Position numbers and translations under genes: made by a program. Positions 60,638 through 64,000 of a stretch of DNA of 64,000 nucleotides are shown here, one piece after another (the stretch's first letter is position 1; each line of letters starts with the position of its first letter). The DNA is from Oceanisphaera sp. IT1-181 (lineage in GTDB: Bacteria; Pseudomonadota; Gammaproteobacteria; Enterobacterales; Aeromonadaceae): NCBI RefSeq assembly GCF_033807535.1, contig NZ_CP136856.1, forward strand, positions 2,723,001 to 2,787,000, given 5' to 3'. The notes under the pieces were generated by a model. That model saw only the letters and a program-made list of their open reading frames with translations. It did not search any database and was not told the origin of the DNA.

Positions 60638-61921
60638 TTAAGCCTTCTTGCGCCACGCTTGCTCCATTACCAGCGCGATTAAGGTGCCGGTTAATAGGCC
60701 ATTGCCTAATAAATATTGCGCCAGTCCTGGCCAGTGCCGATACTGCTCGGGGGGCAAAAACATACAGCCCACGCCCAGCAATACGGTCACGCCCAAAATA
60801 GTACCGGCTCTTTCGTCCAGCGGATATTTAGTGAGCAGTTGAAAGGCCAGCATCACCAGTTTGATAAAGGCGGCCAGCAAAGCAGCGTTGGCCACAGGTG
60901 CGGGCAGCAATGATAAAAAACCCACCGCCGCAGGAAACAAGCTCACCCCGGCTAATAAGACACAGGCCATAATAAAAGGTGCGCGTCTTTGGTCGCCGGT
61001 CAGTTGAATAAAACCCGCCGTTACGGGCAAAGGCACAACGGCGATGGTCGACAGACCGCCTGCCATTATATGGCTAATGCCCGAAGCCAAGCTGCTGCGA
61101 TTCAGCGCATCTTTCATGGTCGGCTGTGGACCCTGCACCACGGTAGAGATAGCCGTAATGGCCGCCACTTGGTTGGAGATAAGTAGCATGGAAAACAGTA
61201 CCGCCACCACCAACATGCCCATGTCGAGCTTGGGCGCGCCAAAGGAAAATATATCTGGTAATTCGATGCCGCTCCCGGTATTTGGTATCGCAGTGGCACT
61301 TAAGCCAAATACCGCAAAGGCACCCCACCCCAGCACTATGCCCACCAATACCGCATAGGTGCGCACCAGCGCATGGCGGCTAAAGGAGCATAACAGCACG
61401 CCAACAAACACCAACAAGCCAATGATCGCCACCGGCATGGTCATTACGCCACTTTGCGGATCGGTCACCATGCCGCGCACAAATACGCCGGACAACTGGA
61501 TAACCAGCAGCAACATAAAGCTACCCGTTACCAAGGGGGTAAATAAAAACAATAATCTGTGGGTTTGCTTAGCAAGACCCAACACCAACATAATGGCGCC
61601 GGACACTAATACCCCGCCCGCCAGTAGGCGTAATATCTCGCCGCCTTCATAGCCCTGAGCACGGCCAATATAGGCCATCACCACAAATACTATGGCCCAA
61701 GAGCCTGCTGGCCCGTCGGCCACCGGATAGCGATGGCCAATGCTAATTTGCACCAAAGAGCTCAAGCCCACCAACATAAGGGTGCGCTGCATTAAGCCGG
61801 CAATTTCACTGCCTTCAAGACCAAAGGCTTGGCCTAAGATAATCGGCAGTGCCAACGCATTGGCCAATAAGAAGATAAACCACTGGCTGACACTTAATCC
61901 CCAGCCCAAACGAGACCGCAT
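60638..61921 (-). CDS. Xanthine/uracil permease, NCS2 family
   Basis: A 427-residue protein with about 13-14 membrane segments of the nucleobase-ascorbate/NCS2 family (ISIGHRYPVADGPAGSWAIVFVVMAYIG, ISHIMAGGLSTIAVVPLPVTAGFIQLTGDQRRAP). It imports a purine or pyrimidine base with protons; which base cannot be told. GGAGTGAGTT precedes the ATG. It is divergent from purH. Confidence 0.87.
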   Translation of the reverse strand: MRSRLGWGLSVSQWFIFLLANALALPIILGQAFGLEGSEIAGLMQRTLMLVGLSSLVQISIGHRYPVADGPAGSWAIVFVVMAYIGRAQGYEGGEILRLLAGGVLVSGAIMLVLGLAKQTHRLLFLFTPLVTGSFMLLLVIQLSGVFVRGMVTDPQSGVMTMPVAIIGLLVFVGVLLCSFSRHALVRTYAVLVGIVLGWGAFAVFGLSATAIPNTGSGIELPDIFSFGAPKLDMGMLVVAVLFSMLLISNQVAAITAISTVVQGPQPTMKDALNRSSLASGISHIMAGGLSTIAVVPLPVTAGFIQLTGDQRRAPFIMACVLLAGVSLFPAAVGFLSLLPAPVANAALLAAFIKLVMLAFQLLTKYPLDERAGTILGVTVLLGVGCMFLPPEQYRHWPGLAQYLLGNGLLTGTLIALVMEQAWRKKA

Positions 61922-62283
61922 AACTCACTCCACATAAATAGATAGACAAAGAAAGCACTAAGTACCAAACCCAACAAAAGACACGTAATTTTAAAAAGCA
62001 GTTTTGAGCGCGCCGGGGCCGCCCAGCGACACTAAAACGGTGGATCAATTTACCTAACACACCAGCACCGAGATTATCTCTCCTTATTACAGCCGAAGTC
62101 TCTTGACTCCTAAATAAATTAGGGGCGCAAGCAGCGGCAAAATACAGTAGAATACGCCGCCTCTGCTTAGCCGCAGATCCAGTTGTTGGGCCAGTACTGC
62201 ATGCTAGGCGGTTTGGTAAAGTCGACGCGAGTCACGCCGCTTTTACCAAACCCCCCGATCGATCGTTAAAGGAACGAGAAACC
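61922..62283. promoter_or_regulatory. Divergent region between the NCS2 permease gene and purH, with a leader hairpin
   Basis: A perfect 11-bp stem, GGTTTGGTAAA (62210-62220) and TTTACCAAACC (62242-62252), with an inner GCG..CGC pair, ends 31 bases before purH; CGATCGATCG follows. CCTAA-ATAAA-TTAGG is at 62109-62123. I do not see a good PurR box. A REP-like fragment (TTTTGAGCGCGCCGG) lies near 62001. Confidence 0.5.
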
Positions 62284-63867
62284 ATGGAAACTGCTCGACC
62301 CATTCGCCGTGCTCTGCTGAGTGTGTCTGACAAAGACGGCATCATCAATTTCGCCCAAGGCTTACACGCCCGTGGCGTAGAGCTGCTGTCTACCGGTGGC
62401 ACCGCCCGTTTGTTAGCTGAACAAGGCATTCCCGTCACCGAAGTGTCTGATTATACCGGTTTTCCTGAAATGATGGATGGCCGCGTTAAAACGCTACACC
62501 CCAAGGTACACGGCGGTATTTTAGGCCGTCGCGGCACCGATGACGCCATTATGACCGAGCACGGCATTGCCCCTATCGACATGGTGGTGGTCAACCTTTA
62601 CCCGTTCGCTAATACCGTAGCCAAAGCCGATTGCAGCCTCGAAGATGCTATCGAAAACATCGATATCGGCGGACCGACCATGGTACGTGCTGCCGCTAAA
62701 AACCACAACGATGTGGCCATAGTGGTAAATAGCTATGATTACGACCGTTTGCTCAGCGAAATGGACTTAGGCAACAACAGCCTGACTCAAGCCACGCGCT
62801 TTGGTTTAGCTATTGCCGCCTTTGAGCACACCGCCCAATACGACGGCATGATTGCTAACTACTTTGGCACCATGGTACCCGCCTATCATGCTGCGAGTGA
62901 AGGCTCTACTTTCCCGCGCACTATCAACTATCAATTCACCAAGAAGCAAGATTTACGCTATGGCGAAAACAGCCATCAGAGCGCCGCTTTTTATGTGGAA
63001 AACGACATTGATGAGGCGTCTGTTGCTACTGCCATTCAGCTGCAAGGCAAAGAGTTGTCGTTCAACAATATCAATGACACCGATGCAGCCCTTGAGTGCG
63101 TTAAAGAATTTGATGTGCCCGCCTGTGTAATCGTTAAGCACGCCAACCCATGCGGTGTGGCGCTAGGTGACGACATTCTGCAAGCCTACGAGCGCGCTTA
63201 TCAAACTGACCCGACGTCAGCTTTTGGCGGCATTATTGCCTTTAACCGTGAGCTGGATGAAGCCACGGCCAACGCCATTGTTGAACGCCAGTTTGTAGAA
63301 GTAATTATTGCTCCTAGCGTGTCTGACGCCGCTAAAGCGGTGGTAGCCGATAAGAAGAATGTACGTTTGCTAGTGTCTGGCGAGTGGACGGCTAAAACTC
63401 AAGGCCGTGACATTAAGCGCGTGAACGGCGGTATTTTGGTGCAAGACCGCGATCAGGGCATGGTCGATTTGCATGATCTTAAAGTGGTCAGCAAACGCCA
63501 GCCTACCGATGCCGAGCTACAAGATTTGTTGTTCTGCTGGAAAGTGGCCAAGTACGTTAAGTCTAACGCCATTGTTTATGCTAAAGGCGCACAAACCATT
63601 GGTGTGGGTGCAGGCCAAATGAGCCGTGTGTATTCTGCCAGAATTGCCGGAATTAAAGCCGAAGATGAAGGTTTGCAGGTTGAAGGTTCGGTAATGGCAT
63701 CTGATGCGTTCTTCCCGTTCCGCGATGGCATAGACGCCGCTGCTGCTGCTGGCATTAGCTGTGTTATTCAGCCGGGTGGTTCGATGCGTGATGATGAAAT
63801 TATTCAAGCGGCTGACGAGCATGGCATGACCATGGTCTTCACCGGTATGCGTCACTTTCGCCATTGA
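62284..63867 (+). CDS. purH: Bifunctional AICAR transformylase/IMP cyclohydrolase PurH
   Basis: A 527-residue bifunctional enzyme of purine synthesis, near the E. coli length. The N-terminal MGS-like IMP cyclohydrolase domain (about 1-200; ALLSVSDKDGI, LSTGGTARLL, GRVKTLHPKVHGGIL) and the C-terminal AICAR transformylase domain (RYGENSHQSAAFY, VIVKHANPCG, GVGAGQMSRV, SDAFFPFRDGI) are complete. It performs the last two steps to IMP. purD commonly follows; the window ends first. Confidence 0.97.
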   Translation: METARPIRRALLSVSDKDGIINFAQGLHARGVELLSTGGTARLLAEQGIPVTEVSDYTGFPEMMDGRVKTLHPKVHGGILGRRGTDDAIMTEHGIAPIDMVVVNLYPFANTVAKADCSLEDAIENIDIGGPTMVRAAAKNHNDVAIVVNSYDYDRLLSEMDLGNNSLTQATRFGLAIAAFEHTAQYDGMIANYFGTMVPAYHAASEGSTFPRTINYQFTKKQDLRYGENSHQSAAFYVENDIDEASVATAIQLQGKELSFNNINDTDAALECVKEFDVPACVIVKHANPCGVALGDDILQAYERAYQTDPTSAFGGIIAFNRELDEATANAIVERQFVEVIIAPSVSDAAKAVVADKKNVRLLVSGEWTAKTQGRDIKRVNGGILVQDRDQGMVDLHDLKVVSKRQPTDAELQDLLFCWKVAKYVKSNAIVYAKGAQTIGVGAGQMSRVYSARIAGIKAEDEGLQVEGSVMASDAFFPFRDGIDAAAAAGISCVIQPGGSMRDDEIIQAADEHGMTMVFTGMRHFRH

Positions 63868-63895
63868 TAAGAAGCTAGAACGGAGTTAATTGAAG

Positions 63896-63929
63896 GGTGT
63901 GAGTTATCGAGATAGCGCTATCTCACACC
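63896..63929 (+). terminator. Hairpin region after purH
   Basis: GGTGTGAG and CTCACACC arms enclose a second palindrome AGATAGCGCTATCT (63910-63923) that shares bases with the right arm, so two alternative folds exist. No T run, so it may not terminate transcription. Confidence 0.5.
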
Positions 63930-64000
63930 GACACGCTTCAAGTACCTCCCTGTAACGCTCAAACACATAACATCCCTGTTATGTGGTGGTCGGCTTAGAG

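Overview
The window is chromosomal DNA of a marine-type gammaproteobacterium. Many proteins (Asd, YcaO, EttA, PurH, YejL/YejM, CueR, LysO) read as close relatives of the E. coli proteins. The perM-bepA-arsC order, a CrbS/CrbR acetate-switch pair, a sodium-dependent NSS transporter and dense dispersed intergenic repeats point to something near Oceanisphaera, Oceanimonas or Zobellella (Aeromonadales). That placement is inference from memory. I see no rRNA, tRNA, CRISPR or prophage.

Layout. 0-9 kb: envelope and housekeeping genes (end of yejL, yejM, an NlpC/P60 lipoprotein, a phosphopantetheinyl transferase behind a good Fur-box match, ybbN/cnoX, an NSS transporter, perM, a TusA-like protein, bepA). 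9-16.6 kb: a TlpA-like lipoprotein, arsC and a DUF2069 gene, then basic amino acid handling (a four-gene lysine/arginine/ornithine/histidine-type ABC importer, the lysine exporter lysO, asd). 16.7-24.8 kb: two diguanylate cyclases, ycaO, a DsbA-like protein, a CbiM-like membrane protein and a DUF3108 protein. 25-37 kb: crbR/crbS, an HcaT-like MFS gene, chaN, an SMR exporter, a glycerophosphodiesterase, rhlE, benE and a CBS protein. 37.5-50 kb: Fur-box tonB-exbB-exbD, ettA, an outer-membrane protein gene split by an IS1595-family element, azlCD, a DUF4202 gene, hmp with FNR- and NsrR-like sites, a CitE-like lyase, a glutaredoxin-like protein, an entericidin and chrA. 50-57 kb: an apparent catabolic island (IclR regulator, GlcG/HbpS protein, fused TRAP permease, TRAP binding protein, divergent GMC oxidoreductase). 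57-64 kb: copper defence (copA, cueR, copZ), an NCS2 permease and purH.

The most interesting material lies between genes. Three copies of a 273-305 bp non-coding element at about 21.8, 31.8 and 51.5 kb have matching imperfect terminal inverted repeats and each is flanked by a different perfect 8-bp target duplication, so they are MITEs that moved by transposition. Each encloses an inner inverted pair that starts GTAG and ends CTAC, resembling a REP/REPIN core. The arms of that core change together in copies 1 and 3 but are mismatched in copy 2, which looks chimeric. Related free-standing GTAG-headed palindromes are scattered through the window, and one supplies the stop codon of benE. At least four other dispersed repeat families fill further intergenic gaps. 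A 30-codon reading frame upstream of crbR encodes a peptide with a C-x-C-x-C-x-C cluster.
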